Shown in pieces: positions 22,539 to 33,430 of a DNA stretch of 64,000 bases. The stretch covers positions 82,914,196-82,978,195 of the forward strand of contig CM046878.1 in assembly GCA_025667525.1 (NCBI GenBank), given 5' to 3'. The position numbers were made by a program, and so were the translations under genes. The first letter of the stretch is position 1. The number at the start of each line of letters is the position of its first letter. The notes below the pieces were generated by a model. The model did not search any database and had not been told where the DNA came from. It saw only the letters and a list, made by a program, of their open reading frames with translations. Source of the DNA: Glebionis coronaria. Its lineage: Eukaryota; Streptophyta; Magnoliopsida; Asterales; Asteraceae.

Positions 22539-23108
22539 TGATGACGTATAGTCCCCAACCGGGTCATGAGCCCGGCTCACGGGTACTACCCGTATCCGGC
22601 CCATCACAGATGGGTGGATAAATGTCATTCAGGCTTATGGGTTTGAGCGAACAGTACCCGCACATGTGTGCGGCCCACGGCCCAAGGCGGCCGACATAAG
22701 ATTAGACAGAATAATATTCTGTCTAGGAATATCTTTATCCCAATAGGAGAAGATATTCACTACCAGAATTAGAAGATAACAATCATTCTAATTCTGGTGC
22801 TTATCTCTTCCTTGGGGCCGACGCATCAGTAGAGGCCCACTAGGGTTTCACTGCCTATAAAAGGAACCCCCAAGGTTCCACAAAGGTATTACGACTTATA
22901 CTCTAAACTCACATAAACCTTAAACCGATTACTTACTCTCACGCCGGAGTCTAATCGTGGGAAACACTCCCACGATAAGCCTAACGCATGTTGTTTAGTG
23001 TGCAGGATCCCAACCAGACGATTCACTTGGTGCAGGATCCGGAGCCCAGCCAACCCGAATTAAGCCTAATTCGGGTCTAGCAAGGATCAACCAACTTTTG
23101 CATCAACA
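22539..23108 (+). repeat. Tat 3' LTR (570 bp)
   Basis: Same length as the 5' LTR and identical apart from three substitutions. It starts TGATGACG right after the polypurine tract and ends CATCAACA, followed by ATTAT. Confidence 0.95.
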
Positions 23109-23113
23109 ATTAT
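23109..23113 (+). repeat. target-site duplication ATTAT (right)
   Basis: Matches 12159-12163. Confidence 0.9.
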
Positions 23114-24102
23114 TATTCACCATGCTTAAGCAAGTGTTTGTCACCCTATTTACCTTTATGAACGATTACCTCTAGAATCAAGTGGTGGAGTTTAGTTACT
23201 TTGCCAAGCTTATGATAAAATACTAGCCATGACTGAGCATTTAAGTGATCACCAAAAATTAAACACATACATTAGTGAGAGTATGAGTGTGATTCGTTTT
23301 TCTTTTTCGTGTGTTAATCGATTTATAATTTTCTATAGTTTCTTGTTTTTAAATTCATATTTTCCAAAATAACTTAGGAAGATATATTTTTAAGAATTAT
23401 TTTGAGAAGTCTACTTGAGGTCTCAAATAGTATTCAAGCTGTAGGCGGAGGTATTTAATAACATCAAATACTTGAATTTTTTTGTTCAGATTCACGTGTT
23501 TAATACCCTATTATATGTGATTTTATGTTAATTATATACTTTATTAATTTATATTTCGTATTTCATGTGATTTTGGCATTGGAACGGGAAAGAAGCGAAT
23601 AATGACGAAAAATACAAATTAATGAAGAAAAGCCGTTATTAAGAAGAATATACGACGTAGATTGATTTTATACGTACGGTGTAAGATATTTGAAGATAAA
23701 GAATGAATATTGAGATCAAAGAGCCTATGACATAGATAGATTTCGGTTCTACGTTATAAACGACATATATGCCTAATGATGGAAAGGCGTATAAGATGAT
23801 CCGGATATGCATAGGTATTAAAGAGTCTACTATGTAGGATGATTTTTTATCTACGCCGTAACCTACAAATAATTGTAAATATAGTAAGACGTGTTTGATG
23901 AATTGAATTAGTACAAATATTGAAGACCCTAAGGCTTTGAAGGGGATAAACCTTACGCCGTAGACGACAAATAAATTATTAAAGAAATGTCATTCAACTA
24001 ATTATGAAAGTTGAAGACCCTATGTTGTAGGTTGGTCGAGAACATACGTCGTAAACCTGATTATGAGTGGTTATATATTAAAAAACCATTTGAATATTAT
24101 AG
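23114..24102. other. non-coding flank with degenerate repeats
   Basis: About 1 kb without an ORF. From about 23650 to 24060, five degenerate units recur at roughly 70-110 bp intervals. Each pairs a CTATG..GTAG-like half with a TACG(C/T)CGTA half, e.g. CTACGCCGTAA near 23860, TTACGCCGTAGACGAC near 23955 and ATACGTCGTAAAC near 24044. Confidence 0.45.
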
Positions 24103-24110
24103 TATAAATA
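24103..24110 (+). promoter_or_regulatory. TATA box of the Ulp1-like gene
   Basis: AGTATAAATACCC lies about 270 bp upstream of the first plausible ATG (24381), with a C-rich leader between. Confidence 0.5.
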
Positions 24111-24180
24111 CCCAATGTAGGGATGTCTATAAAAAATGAAGAATCATGATTATAAAGTTTTATTACATGATTATAATGAA

Positions 24181-24330
24181 TGATCTCCGCCGCCACCACC
24201 ACCCCCAATCATCTCCGCCGGCACCACCACCACCCCCAATCATCTCCAATCGATCTCCGATATCTCCGCCGCCACCACCACCACCTCCAATCATCTCCGC
24301 CACCCCCAATCACTCTCCAATCGATCTCCG
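24181..24330 (+). repeat. CCGCCACCACC low-complexity leader
   Basis: Repeated CACCACCACCCCCAATCATCTCC units in the predicted 5' leader of the Ulp1-like gene, also read as a proline-rich spurious ORF. It resembles in composition, but not in unit, the repeats in the leader of the opposing gene. Confidence 0.7.
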
Positions 24331-25084
24331 ATAACGATTTAAACTCCATTTCTGATTGAAACCCTAACAATCGATCAGAGATGGCTTCTATATCTAAAGA
24401 TGGCGGCTTGGCTCCTGGTAATCGATTTTATATTGCTTTAAACTCCATTTCCAATTGAAACCCTAACACTTTTCATTTTTATTTTTAATTGTTTTATGCT
24501 TATTTTTTTAGTTTATATTGCTTATTTTTATGCTAATTTTCTGTTTTTGTGCTTTTTTTAAAGATTTTTAGGCTTATTTTTGTTATTAATAGCTTTAATT
24601 TACTGGTTGTTAATTAGGCTTATTTTATGATTTTAGGCTTATTTTTATGCTTATTTTTGTTTGTATGCTTTTTTTAAAGATTTTTAGGCTTATTTATGCT
24701 TATTGGTGATGAGAAGAGGTGACTTGTGCAGAATGGTCCCTAGAATTGGTTTGGCCATAGCGGTTATCGATTTTATTGTTTTGGCTAGAAGTATGGGTTG
24801 TAATCTGAGATGTATGATAGTTTGTTCAATATTTTCTTGGCGTTCTTGTTCATAGAAATCAGTAGCCAGAACGATTTGGAGTTAAATGCGCGCCATGCCT
24901 AATTTGGAAGCAGTTTTCGAGGAATATTTCAGCACAATCGAACACCAAATACTTCAAATATGATTCTTAAACTTTTTGTTACTCTTTGACATGTGATTAA
25001 CAAATTAATCTAGTCACGCGGATGTATCATTTATGTCATTAGCCCTTGTTAAAACTTAGAATGCGAGTATTTGTATATATAGAA

Positions 25085-25456
25085 TAACATGAGTGGCGAC
25101 ACTAGACAGAACCTGACTGAAAACGCGCATTTTCGCGAATTCCAGCTGAAAACTGGATACTTGTGCTGCAAAAAGAGTTCAAATTCAAATACAAACGATT
25201 TTTATTTATTATTGAACAGCAATGTGTATTAGAATCCTTCTAGTAAGATAAAAAAATATCTACTTCACTACGAACAGAACCTGACTGAACCTTCTAGTAA
25301 GATAAAAAAATAACATGAGTGGCGACACTAGACAGAACCTGACTGAAAACGCACATTTTTCGCGAATGCCAGCTGAAAACTGGATACTTGTGCTGCAAAA
25401 AGAGTTCAAATTCAAATACAAACGATTTTTATTTATTATTGAACAGCAATGTGTAT
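25085..25456 (+). repeat. direct repeat of about 145 bp in intron 1
   Basis: The segment 25085-25229 (TAACATGAGTGGCGACACTA...) recurs at 25311-25456 with a handful of changes. The spacer contains part of the same motifs (CAGAACCTGACTGAAC). It lies within the first intron of the Ulp1-like gene. Confidence 0.85.
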
Positions 25457-25535
25457 CAATAGGTCACTTTCACCATGCTTATCATCGTTGTTCGATTTAT
25501 GTAATTTTTTAGATAGTTGTGTATTTATTTTCATC

Positions 25536-25711
25536 ATGAATCACGCATGATTCATGAAGAATCATGCATGATTCATGAAGAATGATGCATGATTCATGAA
25601 GAATCATGCATGATTCATGAAGAATCATGCATGATTCTTCATGAATCATGTTTGTTAAATCATGCATGATTTATGTTAAATCATGCATGATTTATGTTAA
25701 ATCATGCATAT
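25536..25711 (+). repeat. palindromic array 1 (Ulp1 intron 1)
   Basis: Several units of about 21 bp built on the palindrome TGAATCATGCATGATTCA with GAAGAA-type spacers, followed by three units with a TTTATGTTAAA spacer. Confidence 0.9.
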
Positions 25712-27306
25712 GTTTTTTTGTATTTGTAACTTTTTAGTACTTAACTGATTGTTTTCTTACTTTTTGCAGTTCATCGTAATACGAACAAGCGTCAGAAATC
25801 TTTAGGTCATAAAGGATCTGTCTCACCTCCTCTCGCTGAAAAAAAAACAAGAACTAGTGCAATGCCAAAGTCGAAAGCTCCTTCACAAAAGTCTAGTGCT
25901 GCTATTAAAAAAGAACCATCTGCTATTAAAAAAAAGCTACTGTTAAGAAGGAACCAGTTGGGAAGAGGAAGAGATCTACTGATTTTGTAGATAGTATAGT
26001 GTCGGAGGTTGTGAGTGACTACAAAGAGGAGTCAGATGACGATGATCAAAATGACGATGCAGTTAAGAAAGAGCCTGGGGTAAAAAAAGTTCCCCGAAAA
26101 GTGAAGGTTGAAAAGCAGGAATCTGATGAGGACAATGTCAAAGATGAAATTGACGAGGAAGATGAAGAGGGTGTTAAGAAACCTGGGAAGAAGCATAAGA
26201 AAACTTCTGAAGGTGGAGAGGTTGTCTTGAGTGAAAGAGATAAGTATCTACTCAAGTTTCCAATTATAAAATCTAGGACAGTGCCTACTTCTTTCTTCGC
26301 AGTAATTCGAGATAGCAGGGTGGACACTGATAAGTTTTTGGGAAGTATTGGGTTTTCTTCATTTCGTTCCATTAAAATAGATACCTTACCTGGGCGTTTA
26401 AGGAGGTTTGCTGTTAGAGCATTTGATAAGGAGAGCTATCATTTTAAGCTTTTAAACGGGTCTTCGATTCTTGTAACTCCTCAAAAGATTAAGGATATTT
26501 TAGGACTTCCCATTGGTGGAACTTCTTTATATGATCTACCTGAGAGAGCTTTGGATGACCCGTTTGTGTTGTTGTGGTTAAAATAGTTTGATAAACCATG
26601 GAAACTACTTCGTGATTCTGATATTCAAGAGAAACTTAATGAAGCAACAGAAGTTGACTTGATGTATAAAGTCAATTTTCTTACTCTATTTTCTGTTGGG
26701 TTGTGTACAGCTTACACAATGAAAGCAATACCTGATCTAACTATTGTTCGGCGTATTCGTGAGGATACGGATATTGCTAGAATTGATTGGTGTGAGTTCT
26801 TATACAAGTGTCTTGGAAATAGCACGGAACCGAATACTTTGGCTGGTTTTTACATTGGGCCGTTGTGTTTTTTAATTGTAAGTGTGTGTATATATACATT
26901 TTTACGTTTTTTTTTGTTTTTTTATTTTATGTTTATATTGTTTATAACTTTTAACAAGAAATAATTTTTATTTTCCTAACAGCTGCTGTATTTGGATTCA
27001 ACAAAATTTGATCGTTATCTTGTTCTTCGGTCTAGACCTGCTATACTGAATTGGAATACAACAAACATGCATCGCAGACAGGATTTAGAGGTGCAAGATA
27101 AAGTTATTGGGATGTTGGAGTGGCAGCCAGAATGGACTGCGTCCGAAGAAAAACAAAGTGAAGGTTTTTTTGATGTGGGTAAACAAAGTGAAGAAAAACA
27201 AAGTGGTTTTTCCGGTAAACAGGTGTGTTGTGGTATCTTTTTACGGTTTTTATTGTTTTTTCAATTATTTTTGTATCATATAAAGTGTTACAATAATTTG
27301 TGTTTG

Positions 27307-27466
27307 CATGATTCAACTGAATCATGCATGATTCAACTGAATCATGCATGATTCAACTGAATCATGCATGATTCAACTGAATCATGCATGATTCAACTGA
27401 ATCATGCATGATTCAACTGAATCATGCATGATTCAACTGAATCATGCATGATTCAACTGAATCATG
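27307..27466 (+). repeat. palindromic array 2 (Ulp1 intron 3)
   Basis: Eight nearly perfect 20-bp units (CATGATTCAACTGAATCATG), i.e. the ATCATGCATGAT core with an AACTG spacer, inside the intron 27223-27514. Confidence 0.95.
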
Positions 27467-28582
27467 AATTTTTCTACATGAATCAAGCATGATTTATATA
27501 TTTCATTTTTGTAGGCCTTTTGCACAAAGATCAATGAAAAGCTTTCAAGCATTGCCAAAGACAAGGCCGAACTTGAATGCTTTTTAAGAGATACGAACAA
27601 TGAATTTCCAAATGATGAGAACATTCATCAATTGATTGAGAAATATGAGGGACTTTTTAAGGATAGTGTTTCGTTTCAAGGTGAACCTACTCATATTGAT
27701 GATTTCAATGCTTCCCCTGACGAGAATGTTGATTTAAACAAGCCAAAAGAGTCGGATGCAAAGGAGTTACCTACAAAGGACATTGAGCCCGGGAACGAAG
27801 CAGCAGCAGACGAAGCAGCAGATGAAGGAGCAGACGAAGCAGCAGTCGATGATGTTGAAGAAACTTACACGCAGTGGCTTGAAAGAAATATTCATTTGGT
27901 TGGAGAGGTGATTGATCTGCTTTCAGATGCACTTTATGACGTATATTTTTAACTTTTCCTCATGAGTTGTGTAATGATATGTCCATATGTATGTTTATAA
28001 TTAAATTTTTTGAACTTTTTGTAGGAAAATTTGTTTAATATGATTATGAATGAACCTACTAATGTTTCGCCTCCAAAGATGCCTCCACGAGTTTCTACTC
28101 GTTCATCTCCCAAGAAAAAAGTTAGGAAGCCATCTTCTGTGTTGTCATCTCCTTTTATGAATAAGAGAACTGAAGTTGGTCCTGATCTAAAGAGGCTTGA
28201 GTTTATACTGGGGAATAGTTTGTTCGCTATGCAAGGCGATACATAGTAAGTTCTCTATTTCAGTTTTTGCTTTCGATTTGTAGTTAAAGAATGACGTATC
28301 CTAATTTGTTTGTTATTTCTAATTGTAGTGAAACTGTTTTCCAAACTAATTCGGGTTATGAGCAAAAATCTGTACGAGTGAGCATGGAGACATTGACACC
28401 TGGATTACGGTTAGACCACAATGTTATTGATAGTTGGAGTGCATTGTTGAACCTGGAGGAGCGGGCTACATTATTGAAGCTGGTGGAAGCTGGTAAAGTT
28501 AATGAGCGGTTAAGAAGGCTTTTTTTTACAACTGGCTGTATTGTAAGTTTCTATTCACATGTAGCGATGTTTTTTTTCATTC

Positions 28583-28652
28583 TGTAAATCATGCATGATT
28601 CATCTTGAATCATGCATGATTCATCTTGAATCATGCATGATTCATCTTGAAT
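28583..28652 (+). repeat. palindromic array 3 (Ulp1 intron 6)
   Basis: Three 21-bp units with a CATCTTG spacer between palindromic cores, inside the intron 28543-28686. Confidence 0.9.
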
Positions 28653-29806
28653 CCTCTCTAATTTTGTTTCGCTTGTCTGTAAACAGCCAGAAGGAACTAT
28701 TTAAAGTACTCTTGATCCAGATGGACAGTGGAAAGTCTTTTCAGATGCCATTTCAACTCAATTGCAGCATGATGAGGATGCACTTCGCCTCTCGGATGTT
28801 GATTTGGTGTTTTTTCCTATTTGTGCTTCTGGACACTTTTATGTTGTTGTTTTCAACTTGGAGAATCCGTCAATGTTTATCATTGATAACATTTATGCTG
28901 GACCATATTCCTATACTTCAAGATACAAAGCAGCTTGTGATCCTTTGGTAAGTTTAAATCATTTTTGTTTATTAATGTATTGAGTTTTATTAATGTATCG
29001 AGTTTTATTAATGTGTATTGAGTTTTGTGATCCTTGTATCTTTTATTGACTTTTATATTGTTTCTCTTTTACAATTTTTTTTGTAGAAAAAGTTTTTTAT
29101 CAGGCATCTAAAAGAGCATGGGCATGACAAACTATCGGCCATGATGAAAGTCAAAGCACGCATTCTACGTTTGAATTGGAGTACAGAGAGTAACTATGAA
29201 GATTGTAGAATATTTACTATGATCCATATGGAATCTTACACTGGTAATCCTGTTGATTGGGATGTTGGGTTCGATGAAGAATCAAAGGAACAGCGCTCAC
29301 AGTTGTTATGTATGAGGTATAGGATTGCTACCAAGCTTTTGTTGCATGATTTTAACATTCATAAACAGAAGATGTTTGAGTTGGCCTTCAAATTTGAGAC
29401 TAAGAATGAACACCAGAAAAAGGGTTGATATTATTCAAGAGGCAATCAAAAACAGGAATGAGCGTGATCCACCGAAGACTATGCCTGGCCAAGAAGATCC
29501 GGCAGAAGGGAAGGATGTTAAAGCTGCAAAAGGAAAGGAGGAGGTTGGGAAGGAGGTTAAAGTTGCAGAAGGGAAGGAGGTTCGGAAGGATGTTAAAGTT
29601 GCAAAATCGAAAGATTTTCATATGACATATCCTGGTGCTAAAAAAATGATGTTTGATTGTAGTTTGTTAAACTTTTGTTCGTAAAGTGGATGGTAGTTTT
29701 ATGAGAAGGGTTTTTTATGTTATATTCTGGTGTAATATGTTGGTAATCTTTTGTTGGTAAAACTGATGGTACTTTTATGTAAATATTGGATGTTATCTTT
29801 TAACTG

Positions 29807-31130
29807 TTACATGACTGTCTTTGCAGCAGCAGCCGCAGCAACAATCTTTTGGACTTTAGCAATGTATTTTGGATTTTCTGGACATGTTGTTTTTGTATGT
29901 TTGTTAGTCTTCACTCCACATTGTCCACACTTCCGCGCTTGCTTTTTTTTTAGCATTGATAGCTACTTCTCTTGCACTTTTTCTACGTTCTTCTTTCTTA
30001 GCACCTCGTATTGAAGCAACATGAGGATTGTTTACAGTATTCTTATTCGGCTTTTGAACTGCATATATATCTTCAATCATGTCTGCCGTTTTCTGTGAAG
30101 GAGGCCTTGGCACTAGAACCTCAAATTCCTTCTTTATAGTTTTGAGCTTTTCCACAAATTGCGACATCTTTTCTTTATCTTTACTCAACAAAAACAAACA
30201 CTCATCTACTACATAATTAGCCTCATTTGTTAATATTTCCATTTCTTTGTTTTTCTCTCCATATCTGTTTGTGCTTCTTCTTAATGAAAGTGGTATCAAA
30301 TCCCTCCTTCAACGCCTTAAAACGTACTTCTCCGGAATCATTTGAACATTACGGTTCTTCAAAACACAAAATACATGTCTACATAAAAATCCGTAACGCA
30401 TGAAATGTCTACAGGTACACTCAACTGATCCATCTTCAAGAGAACGCAAAACCTTGTTTTGATGCAAAAAAAACGTATTAATACCTGATTCTTACTGAGT
30501 CATGCATGATTCACTAATGAAACATGCATGACTCATTATGAATCATGCATGATTCATCCATGAATCATGCATAATTCATCCATGAATCATGCATGATTCA
30601 TTGTTGATTATATATGAATTATGCATGATTCATTGATGAATCATGCATGATTAATAAATGAATCATGCATGATTCATAATGAATCATGCATGATTCATTG
30701 TTGATTATATATGAATTATGCATGATTGTTAAAAAAAATCCACTAACCTTGTAGTCTATTACTTTGTCTTCTTCCTGCACAACCATCTCTTTTCCTTCTT
30801 CTGTGAATAATGTCCTATAAGCACCCGCCTTTGTGTCTCTAACTAAAACCATCTCAACTCCCTCGTCCTTTTTAAACTCTTCTATTTGACAAGACCAAAT
30901 AGATTCATACATTTCTGTTTGAACAAGCAGAAATATTGTCCTTGTAAATATTCAAATCATGCATGATTCTGTTTTCAAAGAAATCAAACTAATCATTTAC
31001 CTATATTTTCGACAAGATTAGCTTCTGGATCTGCATCTTCATCAAGTACGTGACGTTGTGGATCTAGATCTGCATTATTAGTTTGCGTAACTGGAACCAC
31101 AGCAACATCTTCTTCGATTTGAGTTTCCAT
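29807..31130 (-). pseudogene. FAR1/FRS-type MULE transposase remnant, three exons
   Basis: On the - strand: exon 1 31130-31001 (acidic N-terminus), exon 2 30914-30748 and exon 3 30452-29807, with GT-AG introns in frame. Exons 2-3 encode the C-terminal part of a FAR1-related protein. The SWIM zinc finger CTCRHFMRYGFLCRH is followed by VFCVLKNRNVQMIPEKYVLRR. A zinc-knuckle-like C-x2-C...H-x4-C near 29900 is reached only after a frameshift in an A9 tract (29943-29951). An in-frame TGA (30311-30309) sits where relatives have Trp. The FAR1 DNA-binding and MULE catalytic domains expected between exons 1 and 2 are missing, so this cannot be an active transposase. It is convergent with the Ulp1-like gene. 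Confidence 0.75.
30503..30730 (-). repeat. palindromic array 4 (FRS intron 2)
   Basis: About ten less regular copies of the ATCATGCATGAT palindrome with variable spacers (CATCC, CATTG, CATAA and a longer TTGATTATATATGAAT block that itself repeats). All lie inside the intron 30747-30453 of the opposing gene. A single further copy sits at 30956-30967 in FRS intron 1. Confidence 0.9.
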
Positions 31131-31189
31131 GTCTGTTTTTTCGTTGTGGTAAGTCGCCGAAAAAGATGGCCTGAAAAGATGGAAGGTAG

Positions 31190-31500
31190 GTGGTTGTAGA
31201 TGATGTCGCCGGAAAAGAAGGTTGTTTGCGGTTGTAGGTAGGTGTAGGTGATGTCGACGGAAAAGGAGGTTGTTTGCTGTTGTAGGTAGGTGTAGGTGAT
31301 GTCGCCGGAAAAGATGGAAGGTAGGTGGTTGTAGGTGATGTCGCCGGAAAAGAAAGTAGATGTGTTGTATGTGATGTCGCCGGAAAAAGGTAGGTGGTAG
31401 GGGTGGTTGGTGGTGGAAGGTAGGTTGTTGGGGGTGGTCGCCGGAAAAAGTTGTTGGGGTGGTTGTTGGAGTTGGTCGCCGGAAGGTAGGTGGCTGGGTG
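31190..31500 (-). repeat. GGTAGGTG / GTCGCCGGAAAAG minisatellite
   Basis: At least seven irregular units combining GATGTCGCCGGAAAAG with GGTAGGTGGTTGTAGG. They fill the predicted 5' leader of the FRS-type gene on the - strand. Confidence 0.8.
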
Positions 31501-31552
31501 GGAGACCCGACCTAATTTTTGTGATAAAAATGGTTGTGTGTGTAAATATTGT

Positions 31553-31560
31553 TATTTATA
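31553..31560 (-). promoter_or_regulatory. TATA box of the FRS-type gene
   Basis: CCATATAAATAAC on the - strand, 423 bp upstream of the predicted ATG at 31130. Confidence 0.5.
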
Positions 31561-33075
31561 TGGGGACTATTTTACCCCTCTAGTGTTGGAGGAGGGTATA
31601 ATCTGGACCATTAGATAAAAAGATGATGGGTGGTTGAGATTGATCCATTAAGACTTTGTTACATTAGGACTTATTATTGTCAATTCTTATGCATAACAAT
31701 AGGCTTTATGAGTTATTAGTTTATTCACGTAAAGTGATGTTATTCCGTTACAAATTTCCTTAGGATAGTTGGTGAATAAATGGTTCTTATCCTAGTTGTT
31801 TGCCTCTATACGAATTTCCTTTTTTTTCCATAGTAGACTACTAGGTTTAATGCAACCCATTAAACACACCAATATAAAATACAAATTGTTCTATTTCCAT
31901 GTTCTCTAGGTAAAACGTCATCTTAACTATGCAATTAGAAAGCACATACCGTTCATTGGGTCGACTTCAAATTTACCATCATTATACGTCATTTATAAGT
32001 AAGCAATGGGAACGGACACACTCTCAAAAAGCATGGCACGAGAAATTTGCTAGAGATGATAAAATATATCTAACTATAATGGTGGAAGTTGATAGATTTA
32101 TGGATTTGGCATATTTTTTTGGTGTAGCAGTTTGAATAATGATTTTCACATTTTAAGTTATTTTTTGTTATTAAACGACTTTATTGAGGTTTTGATTTGA
32201 GTAATTTGGAAGTGAAAGACAGAAGATTCGGTATGGTTATTTTTTTGTATCGTGAATATGATCATTTTGATCGAGACAAATAATCTAGATTATAGTTTTA
32301 TAAAAGATCAATATCACGTATTTCTTTGTTTACTTACAATAACCAGCCCGAAAGAACACTAGTTTGAATTATTATAGTTTCATTCTTAAAAAGTTTTTAT
32401 AGTCATTTTTTTTTATTTTTTATTTTTTTGAACAATTTTTATAGTCAATTTGATAGTGTTATTTTAGGCCTCTTACATCATCTGGTTTTGGGTCTTTTGG
32501 CTTCATATGAATCATGAAGGACATATATTCATTAATTTATGGTACTGTTTGTTTTTAATTTTGGCCCAACCCATAAATGTGATAAAACAGAAACACATGG
32601 GCCCATCTGATCGAGCATAGTAAATTTGGTCGACTTCAAATTGTCAAACCAAAAGTATTATTTTAAGTTAATCCAACTCACCTTAGAATCCACAGTACGG
32701 AGTAGTATTTTATTAAGGAAGATGATAATGATATAAAAAGAGGTTGAAAATGTGTTGTTGCACTAAGTTAATAAGTTGATCGGACAAAAATAAGTCACTG
32801 AAATTTGATACTATGTAAATGCGTAAAACTGAAAAAGGAACTTGACAATAGTTGTTTACGAGGTTGAAAAAATCGTGAAGTTAGTCGGGTGATCGATCGT
32901 TTTGTAATTTATAATCAGTTAAACCAAGATTAATTGATGATTAATTAGATTAATATTTTTTTGCATAATTTAGATATTTTTGACAAATTATATATATTTT
33001 TAACGAGTTTTTGATATTATTGACAAAAAAATTTTCTAAAAAAAACATTTGTAAAAAAACAAGTTTATGGTACGT
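31561..33075. other. AT-rich region, nothing recognised
   Basis: About 1.5 kb of AT-rich sequence without a supportable ORF or clear repeat. It may contain the unrecognised right end of the MULE-like unit. Confidence 0.4.
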
Positions 33076-33078
33076 TTA

Positions 33079-33427
33079 GGGCCCGTTTGGTTTGTATGTT
33101 TTTGGTGGGTTTGGACTAAAAGCATATCCAATCTATTGTTTGGTATGTTTTTTTTCTTTCTGACAAATCATTCATGCCAAAATTTCTAATCCTACCTCAC
33201 TAGTGGGGTTTGTGGAGCATAGCCAATCAAAAATCATATTTATGTTTTTGAATTTTTCCAGCCACATATTCATTCATTTATAGTTATATTTATTATTTTT
33301 TTATCCAAAAACAATATTTTTAAAATACATAATTTAAATAATTATTAATTTTCTCATTCTTACTTTTCTTTCAAACCAACCCAAAAACAAATTAAAATCT
33401 AAACCCACCTACACACCAAACGGACCC
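33079..33427. mobile_element. Tourist-like MITE (349 bp)
   Basis: Terminal inverted repeats GGGCCCGTTTGGTTTG (left) and, read inward from the right, GGGTCCGTTTGGTGTG are flanked by TTA on both sides (33076-33078 and 33428-33430). TTA duplication plus a GGG-start repeat is typical of PIF/Harbinger-derived MITEs. There is no coding capacity. Confidence 0.8.
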
Positions 33428-33430
33428 TTA

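Larger units (their letters stand above)
12164..23108 (+). mobile_element. complete Tat-lineage Ty3/gypsy retrotransposon (10,945 bp)
   Basis: Two 570-bp LTRs flanked by ATTAT, a TGGCGCC primer site, a gag-protease-RT frame, a second frame with RNase H, an extra archaeal-type RNase H and integrase, an antisense gene, and a polypurine tract make a full element. The second RNase H before integrase is the known hallmark of the Tat lineage (Tat/Retand/Ogre). The LTRs differ at only three positions that I can find (12613/22988, 12628/23003, 12663/23038), about 0.5%. With the commonly used grass rate of 1.3e-8 per site per year this is roughly 0.2 million years; the rate is an assumption. Pol is nevertheless disabled. 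Confidence 0.93.
24381..29428 (+). pseudogene. Ulp1 (C48) protease-like gene, eight exons, decayed
   Basis: Exons by GT-AG sites that keep frame: 24381-24417, 25770-26877, 26983-27222, 27515-27940, 28025-28245, 28329-28542, 28687-28947 and 29087-29428. The N-terminal part is lysine- and acid-rich. Then comes a conserved plant domain (GRLRRFAVRAFD, ILGLPIGG, RRIREDTDIARIDWCEFLYKCLG). The C-terminal Ulp1 catalytic core shows His in GHFYVVVFN, Asp in FIIDN and Cys in EDCRIFTMIHMESY, so the triad is present. This class of peptidase cleaves SUMO or related modifiers; substrate is unknown here. Breaks: a frameshift in an A8 tract (25928-25935), TAG at 26584-26586 and TAA at 28702-28704. Three introns hold palindromic repeat arrays. 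Confidence 0.82.
24103..31560. mobile_element. MULE-like unit carrying a Ulp1 protease gene and a FAR1/FRS-type transposase remnant
   Basis: Two convergent genes, each with its own TATA box at the outer edge, share intronic repeats. Ulp1-like genes carried by Mutator-like elements without terminal inverted repeats are known from Arabidopsis (Kaonashi, KI-MULEs); this pair fits that arrangement. I could not find terminal inverted repeats or a 9-11 bp target duplication, so the limits given are simply the two TATA boxes and the real ends lie outside them. Confidence 0.6.

Noticed and set aside
24146..24334. proline-rich 62-codon ORF
   Set aside because: Produced by the CACCACC repeat in the predicted leader; no independent support.
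25536..25711. CRISPR-like array
   Set aside because: Regular palindromic repeats with short, nearly constant spacers in a plant intron; no unique spacers and no cas genes, so it is a simple tandem array.
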